Shown here in pieces: positions 44,653 to 53,579 of a stretch of 64,000 nt of DNA. Where the stretch lies: NCBI RefSeq assembly GCF_023516595.1, contig NZ_JAMGBG010000013.1, positions 62,001-126,000 of the forward strand, written 5' to 3'. Origin of the DNA: Streptomyces neyagawaensis. GTDB lineage: Bacteria > Actinomycetota > Actinomycetes > Streptomycetales > Streptomycetaceae. The notes under the pieces are model-generated. The model ran no database searches. It was not told the DNA's origin and worked only from the letters and a program-made list of their open reading frames with translations. A program made the position numbers and the translations under genes. Position 1 is the stretch's first letter. The number at the start of each line of letters is the position of its first letter.

Positions 44653-44766
44653 GCCCCGAACTTATCAGGTTGACAAGACGGTGCGTCTCGCCTGACAGTG
44701 GAGCGGTCGACGAGCGAGACGGAACGTATCGTCCCGCATTGGATTGATGAGCAGAAGGAGACCGTC

Positions 44767-44994
44767 ATGACCCGTGGTGGAGCAGGAAACATGCTGGGAG
44801 TGGGCGGCGCCCGCCGGAACCTGGGCCGCGAGGCCCTGCGGGGCGGAGGGCGGGGCGGCCGGGTCGGCGGCGGCGTCGATCCGCAGGCCCAGAAGCGGGA
44901 GCTGCTGCGGAAGCTCCAGGAGAAACGCGTGGAGGAGGGCGCCGGGAGGCAGGAAGCGACGGAAGCGCCGGAAGCGGACGGCGAGGCATCGTGA
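44767..44994 (+). CDS. DUF6243 family small protein
   Basis: 75 residues. The opening MTRGGAGNMLGVGGARRNL and the closing DPQAQKRELLRKLQEK helix are those of the small streptomycete family I know as DUF6243, of unknown function; the middle is Gly/Arg-rich and likely disordered, which would suit nucleic-acid binding. The ATG at 44767 is chosen because AGAAGGAGA lies just upstream. Divergent from a TetR regulator, and ended by a long hairpin. Confidence 0.8.
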   Translation: MTRGGAGNMLGVGGARRNLGREALRGGGRGGRVGGGVDPQAQKRELLRKLQEKRVEEGAGRQEATEAPEADGEAS

Positions 44995-45060
44995 ACCCGT
45001 GCGGGGCCGCCCCGCCGCGGCTTGCGGGCGGGGCGGGGCGGGCTGCGCGGCGCACGGGTT
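44994..45060 (+). terminator. Long hairpin after the DUF6243 gene
   Basis: Arms aacccgtgcg (44994-45003) and cgcacgggtt (45051-45060) close a GC-rich stem with further internal pairing, starting at the stop codon. Confidence 0.7.
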
Positions 45061-45100
45061 TCGGGCGGGCGGGCGGGCGGTTGGCCGGTTGGCCGGTTGG

Positions 45101-45203
45101 CCGGGGTCAGGAGAGCGGTCGGTCGGGGCCGTGCGTGCGGCCGGCCGGGGCCACGCGCAGGGCCGACCGGGGCCGCGCGAGCGGCCGACCGGGGTCAGGA
45201 GAG
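45101..45203. repeat. Repeat of the GNAT gene 3' end
   Basis: ccggggtcaggagag at 45189-45203, which holds the GNAT stop codon, recurs at 45101-45115. The intervening sequence is made of ggccgaccggggcc-like units and a ttggccggt triplet repeat at 45081. Confidence 0.6.
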
Positions 45204-45683
45204 GGGGCGGTCGGGCAGGTTCAGTACGCCGACCGTCTGGCCGCCGCTCGTCTCGCCGGTGAGGTCGAAGCCGAGGCGGCGATAGAAGGACTCGGGGCCG
45301 TCGGGGCCCGGATGCCAGGTGACATGGAGGCGAGTACCGCCCCGGCGGCGGATCTCGGCGGCGACGGACTCCACGGCGAACCGGCCGTACCCCCGGCCCT
45401 GTTCAGCGGCGTCGATGTTGAGACGCCACAGGCCGGAGCGGATGTCCGTGCCGCTGCCGTCGCCCTTCCAGTCGATGTCGAGGAAGGCCATGAGGAAGCC
45501 GACGGCCCGGTCGCCGTCCCGGATGAGGCGGGGCCAGGCGACGCCGGGATGGACGTACGCCTCCGCGAGGGACTTCACGACCGGCTCCACGGCGTGCTCC
45601 TGGTCGGGGCGGACACGAAGGGCCAGCGCGGCCTCGATGTTGGCCGGGGTGATCTCTTCCAGATGGGGCGCTGTCGTCGACAT
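45195..45683 (-). CDS. GNAT family N-acetyltransferase
   Basis: 162 residues. The acetyl-CoA pyrophosphate loop AAEQGRGYGRFAVESV and the later HPGPDGPESFYRRLGFDLTGE strand-helix are diagnostic of the fold; VGFLMAFLDIDW forms the central strand. It transfers an acetyl group to an amine; the substrate is unknown. Close relatives are annotated as spermidine or aminoglycoside acetyltransferases without proof. The start is the ATG at 45683 or the GTG two codons earlier, and no strong ribosome site is visible. Confidence 0.88.
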   Translation of the reverse strand: MSTTAPHLEEITPANIEAALALRVRPDQEHAVEPVVKSLAEAYVHPGVAWPRLIRDGDRAVGFLMAFLDIDWKGDGSGTDIRSGLWRLNIDAAEQGRGYGRFAVESVAAEIRRRGGTRLHVTWHPGPDGPESFYRRLGFDLTGETSGGQTVGVLNLPDRPLS

Positions 45684-45801
45684 GATCACGACTTAGCCCG
45701 AGGCACCCCCGGCGCCGCAACCGATTTTGACGGTCACAACTCGGCTTTTGACAAGCAGAGTTCACCTTATGCACACGAACTGACCTCAGTATCATCATGA
45801 G

Positions 45802-46680
45802 ATGACGGAACCGACGCAATCCGGCCAGCCGGCGGACCAGCCGGGCACACCACCCCAGCCCCCGGCCTCCCCACCCCCGGCGCCCTCGCCCCCGGCCTCC
45901 CAGCCGCCGGTCCCCAACCATCCGGTCCCCCACCCGTCGGCGCCCCCGGTGTCCCCGACGCCCCCCGCGCCCGGGCAAGGGTGGCCGGCCCCTCCCCCGC
46001 CGTCGGCCCCGTACCCCTACGCGAGCGCCCCGCCCGGCCCGGCGAGCGGCACGGGCGGGGTGTCCGACCGGCTGTCCGGGGCGCTGCTGGCCCTCGGTGC
46101 GGCGCTCACGATCGGCGGTTCGTTCACCACGCTGAACTCGGCGGTCGACTACCGCGACAGGGAGAAGGACGAGGTGGTCGTCGAGAGCGTGTCGAAGGCG
46201 TGGTCCCATCGGACCGAGTTCGCCGAGGGCCTGGTGTCGGCGAACGGGGCGGTCGACAGGGTGCAGTTCGACGGGGTCTCGCTGCTGGTCGGGATCGTCG
46301 CCGCCCTCGTCGCGGCCGTCTTCCTGCTGGTGGGCCCCGGGCGACGACCCGCGCTGCGACGGGGGCTCGGGGTCGCGGGCGGGGCGGTGCTGTTCGGCAC
46401 GACCCTGGCGGTCGTGATGGAGTCGGTAAGCGTCACACAGTGGGAGTCGGAGACCCAGGAGATGAGCTTCGGCCTCGGCTTCTACCTGCTGACCGGCGCC
46501 GTCCTCCTGAGCCTCGCGGCGACCGCGCTCACCCTCGTCGGCGCCCAGCGCTCCACGCCCGCGGGGCCCGCGCTGCCGCAGTCGTCCCATCCCTGGCCGA
46601 CACCGCCCGCCGCCCAGCCGTACGTGCCAGGCGCGGCGGGCCCCGCGGGCACGGCGGGCCCGCCCCCGTCGTCGTACTAG
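45802..46680 (+). CDS. Proline-rich four-helix membrane protein
   Basis: 292 residues. About 90 residues of Pro/Ser/Ala-rich cytoplasmic tail come first, then four transmembrane helices (about 92-112, 155-175, 185-205, 225-247) and a short Pro-rich end. It resembles the many streptomycete proline-rich membrane proteins of unknown role. An extracytoplasmic loop (VDYRDREKDEVVVESVSKAW) lies between the first two helices. Convergent with the Rsm22-type gene, 24 bases apart. Confidence 0.8.
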   Translation: MTEPTQSGQPADQPGTPPQPPASPPPAPSPPASQPPVPNHPVPHPSAPPVSPTPPAPGQGWPAPPPPSAPYPYASAPPGPASGTGGVSDRLSGALLALGAALTIGGSFTTLNSAVDYRDREKDEVVVESVSKAWSHRTEFAEGLVSANGAVDRVQFDGVSLLVGIVAALVAAVFLLVGPGRRPALRRGLGVAGGAVLFGTTLAVVMESVSVTQWESETQEMSFGLGFYLLTGAVLLSLAATALTLVGAQRSTPAGPALPQSSHPWPTPPAAQPYVPGAAGPAGTAGPPPSSY

Positions 46681-46704
46681 CGGCCGCCTTCCGGGGGCGA
46701 GGGC

Positions 46705-47805
46705 TCAGGCCCGGTCGTCGTCCCCGGTCGGCGGGGGCCAGGCGTCGCCCCAGTCGGCGTCACGGGCCGCTTTGTAGAGCGGGCCATGGCGTTTGGTGAC
46801 GGTGGTCCGACCGAGGGTGGGAACGGGGCCGGAGCCGGTGCCGGGCCCACTCCCGCCGTCGCCGTCGGCGCCAGAGAGGGCAGTGGTGGCGGCGTCCGTG
46901 GTGGTCGAGGTCCCGGTCCCGGTTCCGCAGAGGTCGAGGAGGACCTGGCCCTTGCGGATCTGGGGCTTGCGCACGACACGGGAGGCGGCCGGGGCCGGGG
47001 CGAAGCGGGTCGCGGCGACGTAGCTGAACTTCTCGTCCTCGTACGCCAGGGAGCCGCCCTTGACCTGCCGGTGCAGGGAGGAGCGGCTGACGCGGGCGGC
47101 GAAGTGGCACCAGTCCTCGCCGGGGACGATCGGGCAGGCCGCGCTGTGCGGGCAGGGAGCGGCGACGTGGAACCCGGCGGCGACCAGGCGGTCGCGGGCG
47201 TCGATGACACGGGCGTAGCCGTCGGGGGTGCCGGGCTCGATGACCACGACGGCCTGCGCGGCGGTCGCTGCGGCGTCGACCACGGCGGTCCGGTCGGCGT
47301 CGGTGAGCTCGCCGAGGACGTAGGAGATCGTGACGAGATCAGTGCTCTCGATGGTGAGCGCCGCTCCGATACGAGAGCGCTGCCACTCGGTGGGCTTGAG
47401 GTCCGGGTGGGCGGCGGCGATCTCCCGGCCCAGCGCGAGCGCCGGTTCCGCCCAGTCGAGCACCGTCACCGGGCGCCCGCCCGGCCAGGTCGCGTTCACG
47501 GCCCAGGTCGCGGCGCCCGTGCCTCCGCCGACGTCCACATGGCTGCCGGGTTCCCAGCCGGGCACGGCCCGCGCGAACGCCTCCAGCGCCGCGCACACCG
47601 CCTCGAACGTGGCCGGCATCCGGTACGCCGCGTACGCCACCACGTCCGACCGGTCCCGCAGCACGGGCGCGTCGGTGGGCGTCCGCCCCCGGTAGTTCAC
47701 GATCAGCCGCTCCACCGCCTGCGCGGCCGCCTTCGGCGGAAGCCCGTCGAGCAGATGGGCGAGAGCGGTCCGGAGGGTGTCGGACGGGGAGAGAGGGGCG
47801 TTCAC
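46705..47805 (-). CDS. Rsm22-type small-ribosomal-subunit methyltransferase-like protein
   Basis: 366 residues. A SAM-binding fold is visible (SHVDVGGGTGAATWAV, then VLDWAEPALALGREI and LVTISYVLGEL). An iron-sulphur-type cysteine set (CPHSAACPI, then EDWCHF) and the RSSLHRQVKGGSLAYEDEKFSY region are specific to the Rsm22 family, which acts on ribosome assembly in mitochondria and bacteria. The C-terminus after about 300 carries a Gly/Thr/Ser-rich low-complexity insert before KRHGPLYKAARDADWGD. Confidence 0.9.
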   Translation of the reverse strand: MNAPLSPSDTLRTALAHLLDGLPPKAAAQAVERLIVNYRGRTPTDAPVLRDRSDVVAYAAYRMPATFEAVCAALEAFARAVPGWEPGSHVDVGGGTGAATWAVNATWPGGRPVTVLDWAEPALALGREIAAAHPDLKPTEWQRSRIGAALTIESTDLVTISYVLGELTDADRTAVVDAAATAAQAVVVIEPGTPDGYARVIDARDRLVAAGFHVAAPCPHSAACPIVPGEDWCHFAARVSRSSLHRQVKGGSLAYEDEKFSYVAATRFAPAPAASRVVRKPQIRKGQVLLDLCGTGTGTSTTTDAATTALSGADGDGGSGPGTGSGPVPTLGRTTVTKRHGPLYKAARDADWGDAWPPPTGDDDRA

Positions 47806-47917
47806 GAAGGAATTCTACGAGGCCCGGACCACACGCCCGCGCCGAAGCCCGGCGCCCCACGGCGGCCCCCACCGCGGCCCCCCACGACGACCCCCTGCGG
47901 CGCGCATCCGAACCCGC

Positions 47918-49051
47918 TCACATCCCCCGCACCGCCCGCGCCACCCTGGTCCCCGCCGCCGCTCGGGCCGCGTTCAGAGGGGCCCCGCGACGGGGGTGGA
48001 CCGCGTTGGTCAGGAGGATCAGGAACGTGTCCGTGGACTGGTCGAGGACGAGGGACGTGCCGGTGAAGCCGGTGTGGCCGGCGGCTCCGCGGCCCGCCAG
48101 TTCGCCCATGAACCAGGGCTGGTCGACGGCGAACCCGAGCCCCGGTGGCGTCAGCATCAGCTCCACGAAGTCGGGGCCGAGGATGCGGGCGGGGCCGTAG
48201 GAGCCGCCGGCCAGCAGGGTGCGGCAGAACACCGCGAGGTCCCGGGCCGTCGAGAAGAGTCCCGCATGTCCGGCGACCCCGCCGAGCGCCCACGCGTTCT
48301 CGTCGTGGACCTGACCCCGCAGCATGCCCCGTTCGGCCTTCCCCCAGGGCCGACGCTGGTCCTCCGTCGCCGCCGCGCCGGGGCAGGGCCCGAAGGCCGT
48401 GGCGGTCATGCCCAGGGGGCGGGTGATGCCGACGTGGATCAGGTCGTCCAGGCCCCGGCCCGTGAGGCGTTCGAGGACGTGCTGGAGGAGCAGGAGGTTG
48501 AGATCGGAGTAGAGATGAACCGTGCCCGGCGCCGTCATCGGCTCCTCGCGCCGCAGCATCGCCAGCCGCGCCTCGGCGGAACCGCAGTCGTACAGCGGGA
48601 GTTCGGGTCGCAGCCCCGAGGTGTGGGTGAGGAGATGGCGGACGGTGAGGCCGTGCGCGGCGGCGCCGGAGAAGTCGGGCAGGTACGCGGCAACCTTCGC
48701 GTCGATGCCGAGGGTGCCGCGCTCCAGTTGCTGGACCGCCGCGACGGCGGTGAACAGCTTGGTGAGGGAGGCCAGGTCGAAGGGGGTGTCGGGGGTCGCC
48801 GGGACGCGGGACCGGGGCGGCAGTTCCACCCCGCTGCCGGTGTGTTCGTCGTAGGACTCGTAGCGGACCGCCCAGCCCGCCGCCTCCTCGACGGCGATGA
48901 CGGGACCGCGGCCGGCGAGGACGACGGCGGCGGGCGCCCGGGGCCGGTCGCCTTCCGTCAGCGCGCGCACCTCGCGGACGAGATGGCGCAGTTCCTCGGG
49001 GTCGAGTCCGGCCCGTTCCGGGGTGTCCGTGCGCAGTCTCGGCGCGCTCAG
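47918..49051 (-). CDS. Serine hydrolase (beta-lactamase family), apparent CTG start
   Basis: 377 residues from a CTG at 49051. Catalytic motifs are SLTK (SxxK, Ser about residue 104) in FDLASLTKLFTAV, and YSDLNLLLL (YxN-type), with GHTGFTGTSLVLD for the third box. No signal peptide is seen, so it is probably a cytoplasmic esterase or peptidase of the class C beta-lactamase fold. No ATG, GTG or TTG precedes SAPRLRTDTPERAGLDP in frame; the CTG overlaps the TGA of the upstream MFS gene (CTGA) behind GGGGGAGGAGAG. The first conventional in-frame start is GTG about 22 codons later. Confidence 0.87.
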   Translation of the reverse strand: MSAPRLRTDTPERAGLDPEELRHLVREVRALTEGDRPRAPAAVVLAGRGPVIAVEEAAGWAVRYESYDEHTGSGVELPPRSRVPATPDTPFDLASLTKLFTAVAAVQQLERGTLGIDAKVAAYLPDFSGAAAHGLTVRHLLTHTSGLRPELPLYDCGSAEARLAMLRREEPMTAPGTVHLYSDLNLLLLQHVLERLTGRGLDDLIHVGITRPLGMTATAFGPCPGAAATEDQRRPWGKAERGMLRGQVHDENAWALGGVAGHAGLFSTARDLAVFCRTLLAGGSYGPARILGPDFVELMLTPPGLGFAVDQPWFMGELAGRGAAGHTGFTGTSLVLDQSTDTFLILLTNAVHPRRGAPLNAARAAAGTRVARAVRGM

Positions 49052-50565
49052 CTCTCCTCCCCCTTCCTCTCGGTTCCGCTCGGGAGGGGCATACCCCCAT
49101 CCTCTGCCTTCGTACGCTTGTTCCAGGGACGGCACAGTGCCACGAAGCAGGTCGCCGCCACCAGTGTCGCGGTGAGTTGGACGACGGCCATGGGGACGGC
49201 GGTTTCCTCGCCCGCGACGCCGACCAGGGGGGACGCTATCGCGCCGATCAGGAAGGACGAGGTACCCAGCAGCGCCGACGCCGACCCCGCCGCGTGCCGC
49301 ACCCGCATGAGGGCGAGCGCCTGCGTGTTGGGGAGGGTGACGCCCATCGCGGACATCAGCACGAACAGCGCCGCGGCGACCGGGGCCAGACCGACCTCGC
49401 CGAAGGCGCCCAGCGACATCAGCAGCAGGGCGGTCGCGGCGAGCATGATGACGGTGAGGCCGACCGCGAACACCTTGTCGAGGCTCACCCGGCCGACGAG
49501 GACCTTGCCGTTGATCTGGCCGACGATGACAAGGCCGACCGAGTTGACGCCGAACAGGATGCTGAACGTCTGCGGGGAGGCGCCGTAGATCTCCTGGATC
49601 ACGAACGGGGAGGCGCTGATGTAGGCGAAGAGCGCGGCGAAGGCGAAGCCGCCGGCGAGGACGTAGCCCATGAAGACGCGGTCGGTGAGCAGGCCGCGCA
49701 TGGCGTGCAGGGTCTCGCCGACGCCGCCGCCGTGGCGTTCGGCGGGGGCCAGCGTCTCGGGGAGGCGCGCCCAGACGACCGCGAGGAGGGCGGCGCCGAT
49801 GACGGTGAGGACGACGAAGACGCCCCGCCAGTCGGTGACGCGGAGGATCTGGCCGCCGACGAGGGGCGCGACGATCGGGGCCACCCCGGAGATCAGCATC
49901 AGGGTGGAGAAGAAGCGGGCCATGGCGTCGCCGTCGTACAGGTCGCGTACGACGGCCCGGGCGATCACGATCCCGGCGGAGCCGGCGAGACCCTGCACCA
50001 GGCGGAAGGCGATGAGGGTCTCGACGGTCGGGGCGAGGGCGCACAGCGCGGTGGCGAGGACGTAGACGGCGAGGCCGAGGAGGAGGGGGCGCCTGCGGCC
50101 CCAGCGGTCGCTCATCGGGCCGATCAGCAGCTGGCCGAGGGCCATACCGGCGAGGCAGGCGGTGAGGGTCAGCTGGACGGTGGCGGCGGGGGCGTGCAGC
50201 GAGTTGGTGACCTCCGGCAGCGCCGGGAGGTACATGTCCATCGCCAGGGGCGGCGTGGCGGTGAGCCCGCCGAGGACGAGGGTGACGAGGAGCCCGGTGC
50301 GGCGCAGGGCGACGGGGGTGGCCTTCGTCGGCCCCGAGCGCGGCGCCGGTGGCTGCTCGTCGGCCGGCCGCTCCGGTTCCGGGTTCGGTGGCGTTCGCTC
50401 CGCCGGTTCGGCGCCGGACCGCGGGTGGTCGGGGCCGGACACCGCCGTCTCGGGCAGCCCCTCCGTCGGTCCGGTCGCCGCCGCCGTGTCCGGCTCCGGG
50501 TGCCCGCCCGCCGCCACCGTGTTCGACCCGTCCGCCGCCGAGCCCGGTATGTGCCCCTCGGGCAT
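49048..50565 (-). CDS. MFS drug exporter, Bcr/CflA type
   Basis: 505 residues. An acidic/Pro-rich N-terminus of about 85 residues precedes twelve helices. Family marks are LAMDMYLPALPEV in helix 1, LIGPMSDRWGRRRPLL after helix 2 and IARAVVRDLYDGDAMARF. It should export drugs or dipeptides by proton antiport. The ATG at 50565 is chosen over a GTG at 50595 because CAGGGAGGGG lies just upstream. Its stop overlaps the start of the serine hydrolase gene, so the two are co-expressed, which suggests that hydrolysis and export act on related compounds. Confidence 0.92.
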   Translation of the reverse strand: MPEGHIPGSAADGSNTVAAGGHPEPDTAAATGPTEGLPETAVSGPDHPRSGAEPAERTPPNPEPERPADEQPPAPRSGPTKATPVALRRTGLLVTLVLGGLTATPPLAMDMYLPALPEVTNSLHAPAATVQLTLTACLAGMALGQLLIGPMSDRWGRRRPLLLGLAVYVLATALCALAPTVETLIAFRLVQGLAGSAGIVIARAVVRDLYDGDAMARFFSTLMLISGVAPIVAPLVGGQILRVTDWRGVFVVLTVIGAALLAVVWARLPETLAPAERHGGGVGETLHAMRGLLTDRVFMGYVLAGGFAFAALFAYISASPFVIQEIYGASPQTFSILFGVNSVGLVIVGQINGKVLVGRVSLDKVFAVGLTVIMLAATALLLMSLGAFGEVGLAPVAAALFVLMSAMGVTLPNTQALALMRVRHAAGSASALLGTSSFLIGAIASPLVGVAGEETAVPMAVVQLTATLVAATCFVALCRPWNKRTKAEDGGMPLPSGTERKGEES

Positions 50566-50664
50566 GTGCCCCTCCCTGACTGTTCGGTCCGCCACCTATG
50601 CTCTCAGCTCGTACGACGTGGGCGGGGTCACCACCGCGCCCCGGGGCCGAGGACAGGGGTGGCG

Positions 50665-51729
50665 ATGGCGCGGGACGGGCGGGTGCGGTGGGGGATTCTG
50701 GCGACCGGAGGGATCGCCGCGAGCTTCACGGCGGACCTCGTCGATCTGCCGGACGCCGAGGTCGTGGCGGTCGCGTCGCGCAGCGAGCAGTCGGCGAAGG
50801 CGTTCGCCGAGCGGTTCGGGATACCGCGCGCGTACGGCGAGTGGCGCGCGCTCGCCGAGGACGAGGACGTCGACGTGGTGTACGTCGCCACGCCGCACTC
50901 GGCGCACCGGGTCGCCGCCGGGATGTGCCTGGAGGCGGGCCGGGGCGTGCTGTGCGAGAAGCCGTTCACGCTGAACGTGCGGGAGGCCGAGGAACTGGTC
51001 GCGCTGGCGCGGGGGCGTGGGCGGTTCCTGATGGAGGCCATGTGGATGTACTGCAATCCGCTGGTCCGGCGGCTCGCGGAGATGGTGCGGGACGGCGCGA
51101 TCGGTGACGTGCGGACCGTGCAGGCGGACTTCGGGCTCGCGGGGCACCTCTTGCCGGGGGCGAGGAACGGAGCACTGCCGCCGTCGCACCGGCTGCGGGA
51201 CCCGGCGCAGGGCGGGGGCGCGCTGCTGGACCTCGGGGTGTACCCGATCTCGTTCGCGCAGCTGCTGCTCGGGGAGCCCTCGGACGTCACGGGGAGAGCG
51301 GTGCTCTCGGACGAGGGCGTCGATCTCCAGACCGGAGCACTGCTCTCCTGGGAGAGCGGTGCCATCGCTTCGGTGCACTGCTCCATCGTCGGCGGTACGG
51401 CCACCTCGGCGTCGGTCACCGGCTCGCAGGGCCGTATCGACATCCCGAACGGCTTCTTCTTCCCGGACCACTTCGTGCTGCACCGCGACGGCCGTGAGCC
51501 GCAGACCTTCGCCGCGGACCCGGCCGACGGTCCCCGCAACAGCTTCCGGCACGAGGCCACCGAGGTGATGCGGGCCCTGCGCGCGGGCGAGACCGAGTCC
51601 CCGCTGGTCCCGCTGGACGGCACCCTCGCCGTGATGCGGACGCTCGACGCGATCCGGGAACGCGTCGGCGTCCGCTACCCCGGCGAGGACGGCAGGCGGG
51701 ACGGCGATCTGGTGGCTACACCGGCGTGA
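50665..51729 (+). CDS. Gfo/Idh/MocA family oxidoreductase
   Basis: 354 residues. The N-terminal Rossmann domain has GILATGGIAASFTADL and VYVATPHSAH, and the EKPFTLN motif carries the catalytic Lys at about residue 98. The C-terminal alpha/beta domain includes GGGALLDLGVYPISFAQLLLG. It oxidises or reduces a sugar or cyclitol with NAD(P); the substrate is unknown. The ATG at 50665 is preferred over a GTG two codons earlier. The last four codons and the stop lie inside a 42-bp duplication of the end of the convergent phoD gene, so the natural C-terminus may have been altered. Confidence 0.92.
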   Translation: MARDGRVRWGILATGGIAASFTADLVDLPDAEVVAVASRSEQSAKAFAERFGIPRAYGEWRALAEDEDVDVVYVATPHSAHRVAAGMCLEAGRGVLCEKPFTLNVREAEELVALARGRGRFLMEAMWMYCNPLVRRLAEMVRDGAIGDVRTVQADFGLAGHLLPGARNGALPPSHRLRDPAQGGGALLDLGVYPISFAQLLLGEPSDVTGRAVLSDEGVDLQTGALLSWESGAIASVHCSIVGGTATSASVTGSQGRIDIPNGFFFPDHFVLHRDGREPQTFAADPADGPRNSFRHEATEVMRALRAGETESPLVPLDGTLAVMRTLDAIRERVGVRYPGEDGRRDGDLVATPA

Positions 51730-51797
51730 GGCCGGGGTTGCCCGCCTCCATCGCCGGCTACAGCGGCGTGAGGCCCGGGTTGCCCGCCTCCATCGCG
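51714..51797. repeat. 42-bp tandem duplication at the phoD 3' end
   Basis: Copies at 51714-51755 and 51756-51797 differ at only a few positions. The right copy encodes the last codons of PhoD and its TAG; the left copy repeats them beyond the stop and supplies the last codons and TGA of the Gfo/Idh gene on the other strand. Confidence 0.9.
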
Positions 51798-53419
51798 AAG
51801 GAGGCGACCGTGGTGAGGCCCGCGTCCGGCGTCGTCACGTACGGCAGGGCGTGGAAGTCGGCGCGGGCCTGCGTCCTGTCGAGGGAGACCGTCAGATAGC
51901 CGCGGCGGCCGTTGTAGAACCGCATGTGCGGGTTGGCGGTCATGTAGGTGTCCCAGTTGGCGGGCTTGTCGGAGCCGTTGCCGCCGCTGCTGACGGAGGT
52001 GGCGACGAGTTCCGCGCCGACGGTGCGCGAGGAGCGGTCGTCGAAGTCGCGCTTGATGTCGAAGGCGTAGCCGACGTGGACGTCGCCGGTGAGGACCATC
52101 AGGTTCTCGATGCCGGCGTCCTCCGCGCCGGCGAGGACGCGTTCGCGGGAGGCCCGGTAGCCGTCCCAGGAGTCCATCGACACCTTGTAGTTCTCGCCGA
52201 CGGCGTTGCGGCGCTGGGAGAAGGTGACCTGCTGGGGGACGACGTTCCAGATCGCGTCGGAGTCGGCCCAGCCGTCCAGCAGCCACTGCTCCTGCTCGTC
52301 GCCCGTGATGGAGCGCGCCGGGTCGGCGGACTCCGGGCCGGGTATCTGCCAGCCGTCGCCCTGGGCCTGGTTGTCGCGGTACTGGCGGGTGTCGAGGATG
52401 TCGAACTGGGCGAGGCGGCCCCAGGAGAAGCGGCGGTAGAGCCGCATGTCGGGGCCGTCGGGCCGCTGTCGGCGACGCAGCGGCTGGTTCTCCCAGTAGG
52501 CGCGGTAGGCGGCGGCGCGGCGCAGCAGGAACTCCTCGGGCGGGCTGTCGTGCTCGTCGTTGTCGCCGGCGTAGTTGTTCTCGGTCTCGTGGTCGTCCCA
52601 GGTGACGACGAAGGGGTGCGCGCGGTGGGCCGCCTGGAGGTCGGGGTCGGTCTTGTAGAGGGCGTACCGCAGCCGGTAGTCCTCCAGGGTGACGGTCTCG
52701 TGGTTGAAGTGGGCGGGCAGGACGCGGTCGGTGTAGTTGCGGGCGCCGCCGACGGCGTTCACGGCGTACTCGTAGAGGTAGTCCCCGAGGTGGAGGACGA
52801 CATCGATGTCCTCGTTCGCGAGGTGCCGGTAGGCGGTGTAGTAGCCCTGGTCGTACCGCTGGCAGGAGACGGCCGCGAAGGAGAGCTCCGAGGCGCCGGA
52901 GAGATGGCCGCGTCCGGGGGCGGTGCGGGTGCGCCCGGTGTCGCTGATCCAGGAGCCGGCACGGAAGCGGTAGTAGTACTCGCGGCCCGGGTCGAGGTGG
53001 GGGACCTCGACGTGGACGGTGTGGTGGAACTCGGGGTGGGCGAGGGCGGCACCACGTCTGACGACACGTCGGAAGTCCTCGTCGCGGGCGATCTCCCAGC
53101 GGACGACGACGCGTTCGGCGGGCAGACCGCCGTCGGGCTCATACGGTTTGGGGGCGAGCCGGGTCCACAGGAGCACGGAGGTGGGCAGCGGGTCGCCGGA
53201 GGCCACGCCGAGGGTGAAGGGGTTCTCGGTGATCCGGCCCGGGTCCAGTTCGGCGGCGGCCGCGGCGCCCGCCGTCGGGAGGTTGGTGGCGAGGGCCAGC
53301 GCGGCGGCGGCGCCGGTGAGGGTGAGGAAGCGACGGCGGTCGAAGTGGCGTGCGGCGGCACGCAGTTCCGGTGAGTGGGACGAGTGCGGCTGGGTCGCCC
53401 TGTGGGCTGCGTGGGTCAT
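51758..53419 (-). CDS. phoD: PhoD-type alkaline phosphatase/phosphodiesterase
   Basis: 553 residues. A Tat signal (DRRRFLTLTGAAAALALA, about 29-46) is followed by the PhoD N-terminal domain (FTLGVASGDPLPTSVLLWTRL) and the metallophosphoesterase domain. Metal ligands are visible in VSCQRYDQGY, DVVLHLGDYLYEY, VTWDDHETENNY and LTGDVHVGYAF. The enzyme releases phosphate outside the cell from phosphodiesters such as teichoic acid and phospholipid head groups, and in Streptomyces PhoD is phosphate-regulated through PhoP. I did not find a convincing PHO box. The ATG at 53419 follows TTCAGGAGAAGG. Confidence 0.94.
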   Translation of the reverse strand: MTHAAHRATQPHSSHSPELRAAARHFDRRRFLTLTGAAAALALATNLPTAGAAAAAELDPGRITENPFTLGVASGDPLPTSVLLWTRLAPKPYEPDGGLPAERVVVRWEIARDEDFRRVVRRGAALAHPEFHHTVHVEVPHLDPGREYYYRFRAGSWISDTGRTRTAPGRGHLSGASELSFAAVSCQRYDQGYYTAYRHLANEDIDVVLHLGDYLYEYAVNAVGGARNYTDRVLPAHFNHETVTLEDYRLRYALYKTDPDLQAAHRAHPFVVTWDDHETENNYAGDNDEHDSPPEEFLLRRAAAYRAYWENQPLRRRQRPDGPDMRLYRRFSWGRLAQFDILDTRQYRDNQAQGDGWQIPGPESADPARSITGDEQEQWLLDGWADSDAIWNVVPQQVTFSQRRNAVGENYKVSMDSWDGYRASRERVLAGAEDAGIENLMVLTGDVHVGYAFDIKRDFDDRSSRTVGAELVATSVSSGGNGSDKPANWDTYMTANPHMRFYNGRRGYLTVSLDRTQARADFHALPYVTTPDAGLTTVASFAMEAGNPGLTPL

Positions 53420-53579
53420 CTGGCCTTCTCCTGAAGGTAGTTGTCCTGGAGCATTGGAGTGGCCAGGTTCGACGATCTTCTGTCCCGTACACAACAGCCA
53501 GGTGGCGGACGCATGAGTTCCATATGTCCGGCCCCCTTCTGCCCGGTCCGCCGCGCCGCCTCCCCTACGCTGCGGGCCC

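Noticed and set aside
47918..49051. Antibiotic-resistance beta-lactamase
   Set aside because: The SxxK/YxN-type fold is shared with esterases and peptidases, and no signal peptide is present, so resistance cannot be claimed.
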